A stretch of 64,000 bases of DNA from Burkholderia lata (GCF_902499335.1 NZ_CABVQK010000001.1:186001-250000), one strand, 5' to 3'. Shown: positions 34,138-43,672, counted from the stretch's first letter. The notes: generated by a model from the letters alone, not told the origin. Program-made: numbers and translations.

Positions 34138-34521
34138 TCAAACGGCGTATTGCGCGAGGCCGTTGCCGAACGACCAGTCCTCCTTCAGCACCTCGACAAG
34201 ACTGATGAATACGTCCTGCTGCCGCACGCCGGGCTGCTGCGCGAGGTTGTCCGCAATCGCCCGGTACAGCGCCCGTTTCTGCTCGAGCGTGCGTGTGTTG
34301 TTCGCGGTGATCTGGATCATCACGAGATCGTCGCTGCGCTCGATATCGAGGTAATGGCGACCGAACACGAAGTTCTCGGCCGCATGCTCGGTGACGACCA
34401 TGAAGATGTCGTCCTCGGGCACGTTGAACGTATGCATCAGCGCGCGATGCACGCCGTCGACGAGCGCCGCGCGGTAGGCGGCCGGTTTGCCTTCGCGGAC
34501 TGCGATACGGGTGAATGGCAT
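34138..34521 (-). CDS. Tautomerase-family protein
   Basis: This 127-residue protein begins MPFTRIAVREGK, so Met removal exposes the catalytic Pro1 of the tautomerase superfamily. It resembles the MSAD/cis-CaaD-like single-domain group (ITANNTRTLEQKRALYRAIA). The ATG at 34521 is chosen over an upstream start because Pro1 must be the N-terminus and CAGGAG precedes it. It is divergent from a LysR gene, which likely controls it. Confidence 0.83.
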   Translation of the reverse strand: MPFTRIAVREGKPAAYRAALVDGVHRALMHTFNVPEDDIFMVVTEHAAENFVFGRHYLDIERSDDLVMIQITANNTRTLEQKRALYRAIADNLAQQPGVRQQDVFISLVEVLKEDWSFGNGLAQYAV

Positions 34522-34608
34522 GGTCCTGCTCCTGTCGGTGAAGTTGGCGTTGAAGAACGAAAACACAGCGTCAGGTTAGGCTCGCCGAACTATAATGAAC
34601 AGTCATCG

Positions 34609-34625
34609 ATAGATATTTCATCTAT
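34609..34625. promoter_or_regulatory. LysR-type operator candidate between tautomerase and LysR genes
   Basis: ATAGAT (34609-34614) and ATCTAT (34620-34625) form an inverted repeat with 5 bases between, in an AT-rich patch 12 bases before the LysR ATG. Its place fits autoregulation and control of the divergent tautomerase gene. Confidence 0.5.
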
Positions 34626-34636
34626 TTACATCTGAA

Positions 34637-35494
34637 ATGAAAGTCCTTGATCTCGATGCTGTACGCGCGTTCGTGCTGGTCGCCGATCTCGCCAGCTTCA
34701 CACGCGCCGCCGATGCGCTCGGCACCACGCAGTCGGCCGTCAGCCTGAAGCTGAAGCGGCTGGAGGCACACCTCGGCAAGCCGCTGCTCGCGCGCACGCC
34801 ACGTGTCATCAAGCTGGCCGCCGACGGCGAGAATTTCCTGCCGGCCGCCCGCGCGCTGCTCGACGCGCACGATCACGCGCTCGGCGCGATCTCGGCCGGC
34901 ACGCACCGGCTGTCGCTCGGCGTCAGCGAGCATGTCGCGGTGCCCGACCTGCCGGCCGTGCTCACGAGCCTGCATCGGCAGGATCCGGGGTTGTCGCTCG
35001 AAATGCATCTCGGAACGTCGACGAACCTGCTCGCGCAATACGACGAACGCCGGTTCGATGCGGTGATCGTGCGGCACGAGCCGGGCGAAGACCCGCCGCG
35101 CGAAGACGGCACGCTGCTGTTTTCCGAACCGCTGGCCTGGCTCGCCGCACCGGACTGGGTGCCGCGCGCGGGCGAACCGCTGCCGCTCGCGGTGCTGGCC
35201 GGCCCGTGCGGCGTGCGGGCCGCCGCGCTGCGCGCGCTCGACCATGCGGGGCGGCCGTGGCGGGAGCGCTTTACGGGCGGCGGCGTGGCGGCGGTCACGG
35301 CCGCCGCTGCCGCGGGGCTCGCCGTCTGCCCGCTCGCGCGGCGGGTCGCGCCGCGCACGCTGGTCGACGTCGGCGCAAAGTTCGGGCTTCCGCCGCTGCC
35401 GCTGTCGCAGGTCGTGCTGTATTCGCGCGTGCGCGACGCACGCGCCGGCGCTGCATTGCGCAGGTTTGCCGACAGCCTTGCAATCTCGGCGTAA
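34637..35494 (+). CDS. LysR-family transcriptional regulator
   Basis: This 285-residue protein has an N-terminal HTH (FTRAADALGTTQSAVSLKLK, residues about 16-36) and a full effector-binding domain. It probably regulates the divergent tautomerase gene, as is usual for LysR proteins; the inducer is unknown. Confidence 0.88.
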   Translation: MKVLDLDAVRAFVLVADLASFTRAADALGTTQSAVSLKLKRLEAHLGKPLLARTPRVIKLAADGENFLPAARALLDAHDHALGAISAGTHRLSLGVSEHVAVPDLPAVLTSLHRQDPGLSLEMHLGTSTNLLAQYDERRFDAVIVRHEPGEDPPREDGTLLFSEPLAWLAAPDWVPRAGEPLPLAVLAGPCGVRAAALRALDHAGRPWRERFTGGGVAAVTAAAAAGLAVCPLARRVAPRTLVDVGAKFGLPPLPLSQVVLYSRVRDARAGAALRRFADSLAISA

Positions 35495-35535
35495 ACTAGC
35501 GGATTACGCCGCCCGCAATCTCCAGAAGAATTCCA

Positions 35536-36459
35536 ATGAAATCCGACGCCCGCAAGCACCTCCGTGCCAACCTGCTGATGCTCGCCGCCGCCGCGATCTG
35601 GGGCTCGGCTTTCGTCGCGCAACGCCTGAGCCTCGACGTGATCGGGCCGTTCCTGTTCACGGGGCTCCGCTTCCTGCTCGGCGCGCTGGTGCTGGTGCCG
35701 CTGCTGATGCTGAACACGGCGTCGCGCACGCAACTCGCGGCGATCCGCCGTGAACCGAAGCTGCTGCTGCCGGGCCTCGCGCTCGGCGGGCTGCTGGCGG
35801 TATCGATTTCGCTGCAGCAGATCGGCCTGCAGTACACGCGCATCGCCAACGCGGGCTTCATCAGCTCGCTGTACGTCGTGATCGTGCCGCTGATGGGCGT
35901 GTTCGCACGTCACCGGATCGGCCCGGGCACGTGGTTCGGCGCGCTGCTCGCGGCGATCGGCCTGTATTTCCTCAGCATCAACGAGCACTTCTCGGTGCTG
36001 TACGGCGACTGGTTCCAGCTCGCCGGCGCCGTGATCATCGCCGCGCACGTGATGGCCGTCGGCCATTTCGCGAAGCGCCACAATCCGCTCGTGCTCGCGT
36101 TCCTGCAGTTCGTCGTATGCGGCGCGGCGTGCCTCGCGGTCGGCCTCGTCATCGAGCCGGTCAGCGGCGCGATGCTGCGCAACGCACTGCCGACGCTGCT
36201 GTATGGCGGCCTGCTGTCGGTCGGCGTCGGCTATACGCTGCAGGTCGTCGCACAACGCGACGCGGCACCGGCGCACGCGGCCGTGATCTTCAGCATGGAA
36301 GGCGTGTTCGCGGCGATCGCCGGCTGGGCCGCGCTCGGCGAAACGCTGACGCTGCGCGCGCTCATCGGCTGCGCGCTGATGCTGGCCGGCCTGCTCGCGT
36401 GCCAGCTGCTGCCGAACGGGGACGCCCGGAAAAAGGACGAGGACGCGCTGCCGGCGTGA
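35536..36459 (+). CDS. EamA/DMT-family transporter
   Basis: This 307-residue protein has ten predicted membrane helices in two EamA halves (the first with MLAAAAIWGSAFVAQRLSLD, the second ending in LALGETLTLRALIG-type sequence). It is likely a drug or metabolite exporter of the inner membrane; the substrate is unknown. It starts 41 bases after the LysR gene. Confidence 0.88.
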   Translation: MKSDARKHLRANLLMLAAAAIWGSAFVAQRLSLDVIGPFLFTGLRFLLGALVLVPLLMLNTASRTQLAAIRREPKLLLPGLALGGLLAVSISLQQIGLQYTRIANAGFISSLYVVIVPLMGVFARHRIGPGTWFGALLAAIGLYFLSINEHFSVLYGDWFQLAGAVIIAAHVMAVGHFAKRHNPLVLAFLQFVVCGAACLAVGLVIEPVSGAMLRNALPTLLYGGLLSVGVGYTLQVVAQRDAAPAHAAVIFSMEGVFAAIAGWAALGETLTLRALIGCALMLAGLLACQLLPNGDARKKDEDALPA

Positions 36460-36526
36460 CACGCACCGTCCCTATAATGGCGGTTCGCGTGACTTCCACG
36501 CCAACCGCTTCCGACAGGCCAGCTCC

Positions 36527-37306
36527 GTGACGTCCACTTCCGTCGATCCCGCCGCCGACCTGCTGCGCGAACGCGCAGCGCATTACGCCACCCAGGCGGC
36601 GCTGTTCCTGCGCGACCAGGCGCTCTCCACCGCGTCGCACGACCTGCGCAGCCCGCTGAACGCCATGCATAGCTGGGCGTATGTGCTCGAGCGCCAGCTC
36701 GCCAACGCCGATCCGAACCTGCAGCGCGCGCTCGCGGGCATCCGCACGGGCATCGACCAGCAGGTCGCGCTGATCGACAACGTGCTCGACGCGCCGCGCG
36801 CGGATTCGCGCACGCTCGCCCTCGAGCCGCAGCCGTTCGCGCTGCGCGCGCTGCTCGACGACACGATCGCGCTGGTCCGTTTCGCGCTCGCCGACGCACG
36901 GCAGGTCGCGCTCGACGCGACGCTGCCGGACGGCGAACCGTCGTTGACCACCGACCGCGAACGCATTGCTCAGGCGCTGTGGACGATGCTGACGGCGGCC
37001 GTCGAAGCGAGCGCCGCTGGCGGCCGCGTGGCGTTCGTGTGCGCACGCGACGGCGTGCAGTTCACCGCACGCGCCACCTGCACCGTCAACGCCGGCGCAC
37101 TCGCCGATCCCGCGCAGCCGCACGCGTTCGAATCGTTCGCACGGCGCGAGCTGCTGCGCGAGCGCGACGCCAAGCGGATCGCCTGGATCCTCGCGCTTTG
37201 CCAGCGCGTCGCGCTCGCACACGGCGGCAGTTTCTCGCACGACGCGTTCGCCGATGGCGCAACCGCCACCCTCACCTTCTCCGTCCCCTGCGAGGCGCCG
37301 GTGTAA
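36527..37306 (+). CDS. Histidine kinase-like protein with degenerate ATPase domain
   Basis: This 259-residue protein starts at a GTG. It has a HisKA dimerisation helix with the phospho-accepting His38 in ASHDLRSPLNAMHSWAYVLE. The following HATPase region lacks the N-box asparagine (DRERIAQALWTMLTAAVEAS) and the DxGxG motif. No membrane helix or sensor domain is present and no response regulator is adjacent. It may act as a phosphatase or scaffold instead of a kinase. Confidence 0.72.
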   Translation: MTSTSVDPAADLLRERAAHYATQAALFLRDQALSTASHDLRSPLNAMHSWAYVLERQLANADPNLQRALAGIRTGIDQQVALIDNVLDAPRADSRTLALEPQPFALRALLDDTIALVRFALADARQVALDATLPDGEPSLTTDRERIAQALWTMLTAAVEASAAGGRVAFVCARDGVQFTARATCTVNAGALADPAQPHAFESFARRELLRERDAKRIAWILALCQRVALAHGGSFSHDAFADGATATLTFSVPCEAPV

Positions 37307-37382
37307 GCAATCGGCCGCCTGATACATTACAAATTCCTTTCTGGCTCTATACTGATGGGCCTGTCATAACCGGAGTGATTCT

Positions 37383-38726
37383 TTGTTACAGATCTTCGCG
37401 CTCATCGGCGCGTTGTTCCTGGTGGCCCTGAACGGGTTCTTCGTCGCGGCCGAATTCGGCCTCGTCAAACTGCGCGCCACGCGCGTCAAGACACTGGCCC
37501 GCAAGCACGGCCTGCGCGGCCGCATCCTCGGCATCGTGCACGGCCGCCTCGACGCGTATCTTTCCGCGTGCCAGCTCGGCATCACGCTCGCGTCGCTCGG
37601 CCTCGGCTGGGTCGGCGAACCGGCCTTCGCACAACTGCTCGGCCCGCTGCTCGACCTGATCGGCGTGCAGTCCGAACGCGTCGTGCACCTGATCTCGCTC
37701 GTGTTCGCGTTCTCGCTGATCTCGTTCCTGCACATCGTCGTCGGCGAGCTGGCGCCGAAATCGATGGCGATCCGCCAGTCGGAGAAGGTCGGCCTGTGGG
37801 TCGCGCTGCCGCTCTACGCGTTCTACTGGGCGATGTATCCGGCGATCTGGGTGCTCAACAACAGCGCCAACGCGGTGCTGCGGCTCGCGGGGCTGTCCGC
37901 CGACCACGGCGGCGACGCCCACTATTCGACCGACGAGCTGAAGCTGATCCTGCGCAGCCGCCGCAGCACGGCCGGCAATCCGGCCCAGCCGGCTCGCGGC
38001 ACGTACAGCAACGACGAGTGGAATACGCTCGCGCATTCGCTCGATTTTTCGTCGATGACCGTGTCGGACCTGATGCGGCCGGCCCATGAAATGATCGGGC
38101 TGCGCCGCGACCTGCCGCTGCCGGACAACATGGAAATCGTCGCGCGCCACCGCTTCAGCCGCTATCCGCTGTTCGAGGATGCATCGCGCGAGCAGGTGAG
38201 CGGGCTGATCCACCTGAAGGACCTGCTGCTCGCACGTCACGCGGGCGCGGCGCTCGAAGACCTGTCCGACTACGTGCGCCCCGTGCAGTACGTGAGGCCC
38301 GACACGCCGGCGCTCGACCTGTTCCGCCGCTTCCGCAAGGGCGCGCCGCACTTCGCGCTGGTCGGCAACAAGGGCGAGAAGCCGATCGGCTTCCTGACGC
38401 TCGACAACCTGCTCGGCGCGCTGGTCGGCCAGATCCACGACGAGTTCCGCCAGGGCGACGCCGACTGGAGCCGCCTCGACGACGGCACGCTGATGGGCAA
38501 GGGCAGCCTGCCCGTCGTGTCGCTCGAGCAGGCGCTCGGCATCGACATCGACGAAGGTCGCGCGGAATCGGTCGGCGGCCTCGTGATCCAGGCGCTCAGC
38601 GACCTGCCGACCGAAGGGCAGCGCGTGTCGTTCGACCGCTTCGACGTCGTCGTGAAGAAGATGAACGGGCCGCGCATCGTGCTCGTGCGCGTCTACCCGA
38701 AGATCGCGAAAGAGGCCGACGAATGA
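37383..38726 (+). CDS. CorC/HlyC-type transporter-associated protein (DUF21-CBS)
   Basis: This 447-residue protein starts at TTG with GGAG upstream. It has an N-terminal CNNM/DUF21 membrane domain of about four helices (residues 1-190), a CBS pair (about 215-340; VSDLMRPAHEMIGLRRDLPL) and a C-terminal CorC/HlyC domain. Proteins of this type are implicated in Mg/Co ion efflux. The older hemolysin label is historical. Confidence 0.88.
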   Translation: MLQIFALIGALFLVALNGFFVAAEFGLVKLRATRVKTLARKHGLRGRILGIVHGRLDAYLSACQLGITLASLGLGWVGEPAFAQLLGPLLDLIGVQSERVVHLISLVFAFSLISFLHIVVGELAPKSMAIRQSEKVGLWVALPLYAFYWAMYPAIWVLNNSANAVLRLAGLSADHGGDAHYSTDELKLILRSRRSTAGNPAQPARGTYSNDEWNTLAHSLDFSSMTVSDLMRPAHEMIGLRRDLPLPDNMEIVARHRFSRYPLFEDASREQVSGLIHLKDLLLARHAGAALEDLSDYVRPVQYVRPDTPALDLFRRFRKGAPHFALVGNKGEKPIGFLTLDNLLGALVGQIHDEFRQGDADWSRLDDGTLMGKGSLPVVSLEQALGIDIDEGRAESVGGLVIQALSDLPTEGQRVSFDRFDVVVKKMNGPRIVLVRVYPKIAKEADE

Positions 38727-38748
38727 CGGCCGCGCTTCGCCGCACGCG

Positions 38749-39333
38749 ATGAACGCCGCGCTGCCGCGCTGCTGCGTGATCACGCCGGAACCGGCGTCCG
38801 CGTCGGCGGCCGATTGCGCGGCGTTCCTCGACCGGCTGTCGGCCGTGCTCGCGCGCGGCGAGACGCTCGTGCAACTGCGCGTGAAATCGTTCGACGCAGG
38901 CGCGTTCGTTTCACTCGCCGCCGAAGCGCTCGCGCGCTGCGACGCGGCCGGCGCACACCTGATGCTGAACGGCCCGATCGATGCGGCCGGCGTGATGCGG
39001 CTCGACGGCGCCGGCTGGCATCTCGACGGCACCGCATTGCGCACCGCCGCGCAGCGGCCATTGCCGGCCGGAAGATGGGTGTCCGCCGCCTGTCACACGC
39101 GCGACGACCTGCTGCTGGCCGCTCACGCCGGCGCGGATTTCGTCACGCTGTCACCCGTGTTGCCGACGCTCAGCCATCCCGGTGCGCCGACGCTCGGCTG
39201 GGCGCTGTTCGAAACGCTGGCCGCCGAAGCCGCGATGCCCGTCTTCGCGCTCGGCGGCATGACGCGCACGCACCTCGACGATGCACGCCGCCACCGCGCA
39301 TACGGCATCGCGGGCATTCGCGGGTTCTGGTAG
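38749..39333 (+). CDS. ThiE-like thiamine phosphate synthase domain protein
   Basis: This 194-residue TIM-barrel protein resembles the ThiE-like half of Nudix-ThiE fusion proteins (LVQLRVKSFDAGAF, later VTLSPVLPT, then HPGAPTLGWALFE). The pyrophosphate-binding HLGQ motif of true ThiE reads HLDGT here, so classical TMP synthase activity is uncertain. No Nudix gene is adjacent. It may serve thiamine salvage or detoxification. Confidence 0.75.
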   Translation: MNAALPRCCVITPEPASASAADCAAFLDRLSAVLARGETLVQLRVKSFDAGAFVSLAAEALARCDAAGAHLMLNGPIDAAGVMRLDGAGWHLDGTALRTAAQRPLPAGRWVSAACHTRDDLLLAAHAGADFVTLSPVLPTLSHPGAPTLGWALFETLAAEAAMPVFALGGMTRTHLDDARRHRAYGIAGIRGFW

Positions 39334-39354
39334 TTCGGGATTTCCTGCGGGGCA

Positions 39355-39376
39355 GCCGGGCGCGAATGCGCCCGGC
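39355..39376. terminator. Hairpin between converging ThiE-like and TreZ-like genes
   Basis: GCCGGGCGC and GCGCCCGGC pair around the loop GAAT. No T-run follows, so it is a weak terminator candidate for two converging genes. Confidence 0.45.
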
Positions 39377-39403
39377 CTCTCGGACTCTCAAGCGCTCACA
39401 TCG

Positions 39404-41059
39404 TCATGCGTTCAGGTTCGGACGCATTCCGCGCCACGTGCCGTCATCGATGCGACGCGCATCGTGCGTGAGCGCATAGCGGTTGACGTCACCCGTCAGC
39501 CACGCAACGAGCGCATACGGCGGCAACACCCCTTCATCGACCCGGTCGCGCGCACGCGCCGGCGTCTCGAACACGACTCGCCCTTTCGGTGCGTCGAACG
39601 GCAGCGCCTCGGGCGACAGGTTCAACGCAATCGTCAGCGTCTCGTCGTCGGCGAGCCGCCATGACGCGAGCAGCGCGTCGGCATCGCCGTCGCCGTCCGA
39701 CTTCAGCGCACGCGCATCCTGCGGCCGGCAATCGGACAGCCGCGGTGCGATCAGCTTCGCGCGCACCGCAAGTGCCGACTGCACGAAATGCGCGCGATCG
39801 ATGTCGCGCGCGGTTTCGTCGAAGATCAACGGAATCTGCGGCGTGAGCAGCGACAGCGCAAGTGCGGCCAGACCGGCCTCCTGCCCGTGGTCGCCCTGCC
39901 CGCTGTCGCGCCACGCGCCATCGGACAGCACCAGCGACGTCAACGACAGCCCGCTGTCGGCAACCATGCCTTCTCCCGACCCGGCCGGCTGGAACGCGGC
40001 ACCGGCCGCGGTCAGCGCGCGGGCGAGCGTGTGGATCGACTGGTGCGTGGAAATGCCTTCGTGGGCCGACGTGTCGCGCCCCGTCAGCCGGTGCAGCGCG
40101 CGTTCGCCGCACCCGTTCCACTGTGCATCGAAATGGGTGTCGGCAAGATGCGCCGGATGTCGCTCGCTGCCAAGTACGAGATGGATGAACCGGTCGGCCG
40201 GCACGGCCGCGCGCACGCGATCCGCGATCTCGCGCAGCCACGACACACCGATCCGGTCGGCTTCGCGCAGGCGCAGCCCGTCGCAACGGTATTCGTCGAT
40301 CCAGTACAACGCGTTGTCGCAGAAGAAATCGCAGACTTCCGGATGATCGAGCGCGAGCGGCGGCGCCTGCAGCGGATCGTCGCGCGTATGGAAGAACGGC
40401 GCCGCGTAGTGGCGCAGCGCATCGGTGCCGCTGCCGAAGCGCGCATAGTCGAGCTCGAGCAGCACCGCAAGGCCGTAGCCGTGGGCATCGTCGATTAGCG
40501 CCTTCAGCGCGTCGGGGCCGCCTTCGACCGCGAGCGGCGCGAACGGCAGGCTGTCGTGCGGCGACGCGAGCAGCTCCAGCGCGGTCACGCCGAGGCGCGC
40601 GAGTTGCGGCAGGCGCCGGCGCACGCCGTCGAAGCCGCCCACCGCGTGCGGGCGAATCGCATAGAGCGCGATGTCTTCCCATGCGCGCCCGTGCCAGAAC
40701 GTGTTGCGCCACGTGAACGCGCGCGGATCGACGACCTCGCTCGGGCCGTTGAGCCCTTCGGGTTGCGAGCGCGACGCGGGATCGGGAATCGATACCGTAT
40801 CGTCGAGGCGATAGCGGTAAAGCGCACCCGCACCACAATCGGCAAAGACTTCGAACCAGTTCGTGCCGGCCGCCGTCATCGGGACGAACAACGGGCCGAA
40901 GCCGGTATCGAGTTCGAGCTGGACCTGCGTGCTGCCCGGCGCCCACACGCGAAAGTGCGTGCGCGGCGTCGCGCAGAGCGCGCCACAGGGCTGTGCGCCG
41001 AACGGCAAGCAGTGGATGTGGTGCTGCGCATACGGATCGTGCGGACAATCGGACATCAT
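39404..41059 (-). CDS. TreZ-like glycoside hydrolase 13 protein with missing catalytic residues
   Basis: This 551-residue protein has an N-terminal CBM48-like domain (THFRVWAPGSTQVQLELDTG) and a GH13 barrel like malto-oligosyltrehalose trehalohydrolase. The usual region II DGLRLDA is DGLRLREAD, so the nucleophile Asp is Arg. The acid/base Glu segment reads LVLGSERHP, and the NHDQ motif is replaced by QGDHGQE. The ATG at 41059 follows GAGGAG closely; in-frame upstream codons were left out. It is likely a non-catalytic glucan-binding protein. treY and treS are not adjacent. Confidence 0.75.
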   Translation of the reverse strand: MMSDCPHDPYAQHHIHCLPFGAQPCGALCATPRTHFRVWAPGSTQVQLELDTGFGPLFVPMTAAGTNWFEVFADCGAGALYRYRLDDTVSIPDPASRSQPEGLNGPSEVVDPRAFTWRNTFWHGRAWEDIALYAIRPHAVGGFDGVRRRLPQLARLGVTALELLASPHDSLPFAPLAVEGGPDALKALIDDAHGYGLAVLLELDYARFGSGTDALRHYAAPFFHTRDDPLQAPPLALDHPEVCDFFCDNALYWIDEYRCDGLRLREADRIGVSWLREIADRVRAAVPADRFIHLVLGSERHPAHLADTHFDAQWNGCGERALHRLTGRDTSAHEGISTHQSIHTLARALTAAGAAFQPAGSGEGMVADSGLSLTSLVLSDGAWRDSGQGDHGQEAGLAALALSLLTPQIPLIFDETARDIDRAHFVQSALAVRAKLIAPRLSDCRPQDARALKSDGDGDADALLASWRLADDETLTIALNLSPEALPFDAPKGRVVFETPARARDRVDEGVLPPYALVAWLTGDVNRYALTHDARRIDDGTWRGMRPNLNA

Positions 41060-41365
41060 GCGCTCCTCGTGCGTGCCGAGCGGCATGGCCGCGCCAGCGG
41101 GGCGCGGCGCATCGGGGCCCGGCATGCGACGGCCAGGCGGGGGGAGAGAAACGAGTATGCGCCGGATTCGCCACCGCGATGCATCGTTCCCGGACATTTT
41201 TAAATACGAATCGACCCCGGGAAAACCCGCAATCCGGCGGGCTCCGGCGAGTCAGGTAGCAGCCATACCGGAATGGCTGCTCGCCTTGTTGCACCGGCCG
41301 CGCACGCTTACGCTCTGCGCCATGCTCGCGGACACGTCGTCCGCGCCCGACCCGAGGAACCCGCC
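41060..41365. other. Shared upstream region of divergent genes
   Basis: Holds the start regions of the TreZ-like gene (minus) and the methyltransferase gene (plus). An AT patch (TTTTTAAATA at about 41197-41206) is the best place for promoter elements. No coding signal is convincing. Confidence 0.5.
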
Positions 41366-42073
41366 ATGTCGCTTCCCGCCAGCGCCGCCAAATTCGATCC
41401 CGCACGCGCACACGAATACGCCGAGCAATCCCGCATCGCGCTCGCCGGCTACGATGCGTGCCACGAACTCACCGCGTGCATGCTCGCGTCGGCGATCGAT
41501 GTGCCCGACGCACGGATTCTCGTCGCGGGCGCGGGCGGCACGGGGCAGGAAATCTGCGTGGCGGCCGCGCTCGAGCCGGGCTGGCGGTTCACGGCCGTCG
41601 ACCCGTCCGCGCCGATGCTCGCGCTCGCACGTTCGAACGTCGAGGCCGCGGGATTCGGCGCGCGCACGGCGTTCGTCGAGGACGGTGTCGATGCGTTGCC
41701 CGATACGCCCGCGTTCGACGGCGCAACGCTGATCGGCGTGCTGCATCACGTCCCCGGCGACGAAGCGAAGGCAGCGCTGCTGCATGCGATCGCGCGGCGC
41801 CTGAAACCCGGCGCGCCGCTCGTGCTCGCCGGCAACCATCGCCGCTACGCGGACCACCCTCGCCTGCTCGACGCATGGCAGCAGCGCTGGCGCATGAAAG
41901 GCGCGACACCCGACGCGGTGCGCGCGCAGCTCGCGAAGATCCTGCAGGGCGCCGATCCGCCCGCGTCCGAGGAAGCCGTCTTCGACCTGCTGCGCGAGGC
42001 GGGCTTCGATGCGCCGCTGCGCTTTTTCGCGAGCCTGTTCTGGGGCGCGTGGATCGCGGTGCGGCGCGCGTGA
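41366..42073 (+). CDS. Class I SAM-dependent methyltransferase
   Basis: This 235-residue protein has a Rossmann-type SAM motif I (ILVAGAGGTGQEICVAAALE, residues about 50-70), an acidic end of strand 2 (FTAVDPSAPML) and a post-motif LIGVLHHVP. The substrate is unknown; the fold is of the small-molecule methyltransferase type. Confidence 0.85.
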   Translation: MSLPASAAKFDPARAHEYAEQSRIALAGYDACHELTACMLASAIDVPDARILVAGAGGTGQEICVAAALEPGWRFTAVDPSAPMLALARSNVEAAGFGARTAFVEDGVDALPDTPAFDGATLIGVLHHVPGDEAKAALLHAIARRLKPGAPLVLAGNHRRYADHPRLLDAWQQRWRMKGATPDAVRAQLAKILQGADPPASEEAVFDLLREAGFDAPLRFFASLFWGAWIAVRRA

Positions 42074-42198
42074 TGGATCGGGGCGGTCGGCCAGACGCGG
42101 TCGGCTGGACGCGGCCCGTCACGGCGCGCAACGCGTTTCGTGTGCGCGCCATACGCGGTGGGTATGATGTCGTTCCCGCCCCCACTTCCGGCGTCGCC

Positions 42199-42867
42199 AT
42201 GCTCACCGTCCATCACCTGAACAACTCGCGCTCGCAGCGCGTGCTCTGGCTGCTCGAAGAACTGGATGTGCCGTACGAGATCGTGCGCTACGAACGCGAT
42301 CCGAAAACGATGCTCGCGCCACCCGAGTTGCGTGCGATCCATCCGCTCGGCAAGTCGCCGGTCGTCACCGACGAAGGCCGCACGTACGCCGAATCGGGCG
42401 CGATCATCGAATACCTGGTCGAACGCTACGGCAACGGGCGCCTCGCGCCGCCGCCCGGCACGCCCGAGCGGCACGGCTACACGTACTGGCTGCACTACGC
42501 GGAAGGGTCGGCGATGCCGCCGCTGCTGCTCAAGCTCGTCGCGCTGCGAATCGCGCACGCGCCGATGCCGTTCTTCGCACGGCCGATCGCGCGCAAGATC
42601 GCCGACACGCTGCAATCGAGCTTCGTCGATCCGCAGATCGCGCTGCATCTCGGCTATCTCGACGACACGTTGAGCCGCACCGGCTGGTTCGTCGGCGACG
42701 GGTTCAGCGCAGCCGACATCCAGATGAGCTTTCCGCTCGAAGCCGCGACCGCGCGCGGGGGCGGCAGCCGGTATCCCGCGATCGCGCGCTTCCTCGATGC
42801 GATCCACGCGCGGCCCGCGTACCAGCGGGCGCTGGAGCGCGGCGGCCCGTACGACCTGCTCAAGTAG
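42199..42867 (+). CDS. Glutathione S-transferase family protein
   Basis: This 222-residue protein has an N-terminal thioredoxin-fold half (MLTVHHLNNSRSQRVLWLLE, with SRSQR as the catalytic Ser region; GKSPVVTDEGRTYAESGAII binds the glutamyl part of glutathione) and a C-terminal helical half. It probably conjugates glutathione to electrophiles. Confidence 0.9.
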   Translation: MLTVHHLNNSRSQRVLWLLEELDVPYEIVRYERDPKTMLAPPELRAIHPLGKSPVVTDEGRTYAESGAIIEYLVERYGNGRLAPPPGTPERHGYTYWLHYAEGSAMPPLLLKLVALRIAHAPMPFFARPIARKIADTLQSSFVDPQIALHLGYLDDTLSRTGWFVGDGFSAADIQMSFPLEAATARGGGSRYPAIARFLDAIHARPAYQRALERGGPYDLLK

Positions 42868-42879
42868 CCCTGGCCTGCG

Positions 42880-43533
42880 TCAGCTCAGCAGGCCCGCCGC
42901 GACGTTGATCGACAGCCCGAGCACGGCCATGTTGAAGTAGAACGACAGGATCGACTGCGCGAGCACCGAGCGCCGCGCGGAACGGTTCGTCAGCGACACG
43001 TCGGCGGTCTGCGACGCGACCGCGAGCGTAAACGCGAAATACAGGAAATCCCAGTAATCGGGCTCGGGGTTCTGGTCCGGGAAGCGCAGCGCGCGATCCT
43101 TGCTCGGCGAGCCGTAATAGAGCCGCGCATAGTGAAGCGTGAAGATCGTCGGGATCAGGAACCATGCGCCGAACAGCGTCGCGCCCGTGATCGCGTAGTG
43201 GCTGAGCCCCGCGCTGAAGCCGACGCTCTTGGCGGTCGCGAGTTCGATCGCGATCGCGGCGACGCTCGCGACGGTCGCGAGGCACACGACGGTCAGCACG
43301 GTCGTCGCGTTTTCATCCTCGCGGATCGCGATATCACGCACCTGGTGATGATGCGCGGTGATCATGCGCACCCACATCAGCACGAGATACAGCCAGATCG
43401 CGCAATCCCAGCCGATCAGCGCACGCACGGTCGGACGCAGCGAAAAAGGCAGCAGCACCGCGCACAGCACGCCGGCGACGAACGCCGCGACCATGCGCGG
43501 CCGGTTGCGTAATACCTGCGGATAAATCGTCAT
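42880..43533 (-). CDS. DUF1345 inner membrane protein
   Basis: This 217-residue protein has about five hydrophobic segments and the DUF1345 signature (TLHYARLYYGSP, then YWDFLYFAFTLAVASQTADV). Function is unknown. The ATG at 43533 fits the family; the in-frame extension to 43626 is rejected. Confidence 0.85.
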   Translation of the reverse strand: MTIYPQVLRNRPRMVAAFVAGVLCAVLLPFSLRPTVRALIGWDCAIWLYLVLMWVRMITAHHHQVRDIAIREDENATTVLTVVCLATVASVAAIAIELATAKSVGFSAGLSHYAITGATLFGAWFLIPTIFTLHYARLYYGSPSKDRALRFPDQNPEPDYWDFLYFAFTLAVASQTADVSLTNRSARRSVLAQSILSFYFNMAVLGLSINVAAGLLS

Positions 43534-43672
43534 CGTGTGATTCCGAAAGCAAATGGAAAGGGTTCGGCCGGCGCGCGGGACGGCCCACCGCGCCGCACCG
43601 GTGGGGACTGCCCCGATTATCGTCATTCCATCGTGACGTGGCGATGGGGGCGCGAGCGCCTAAGATATTGGG

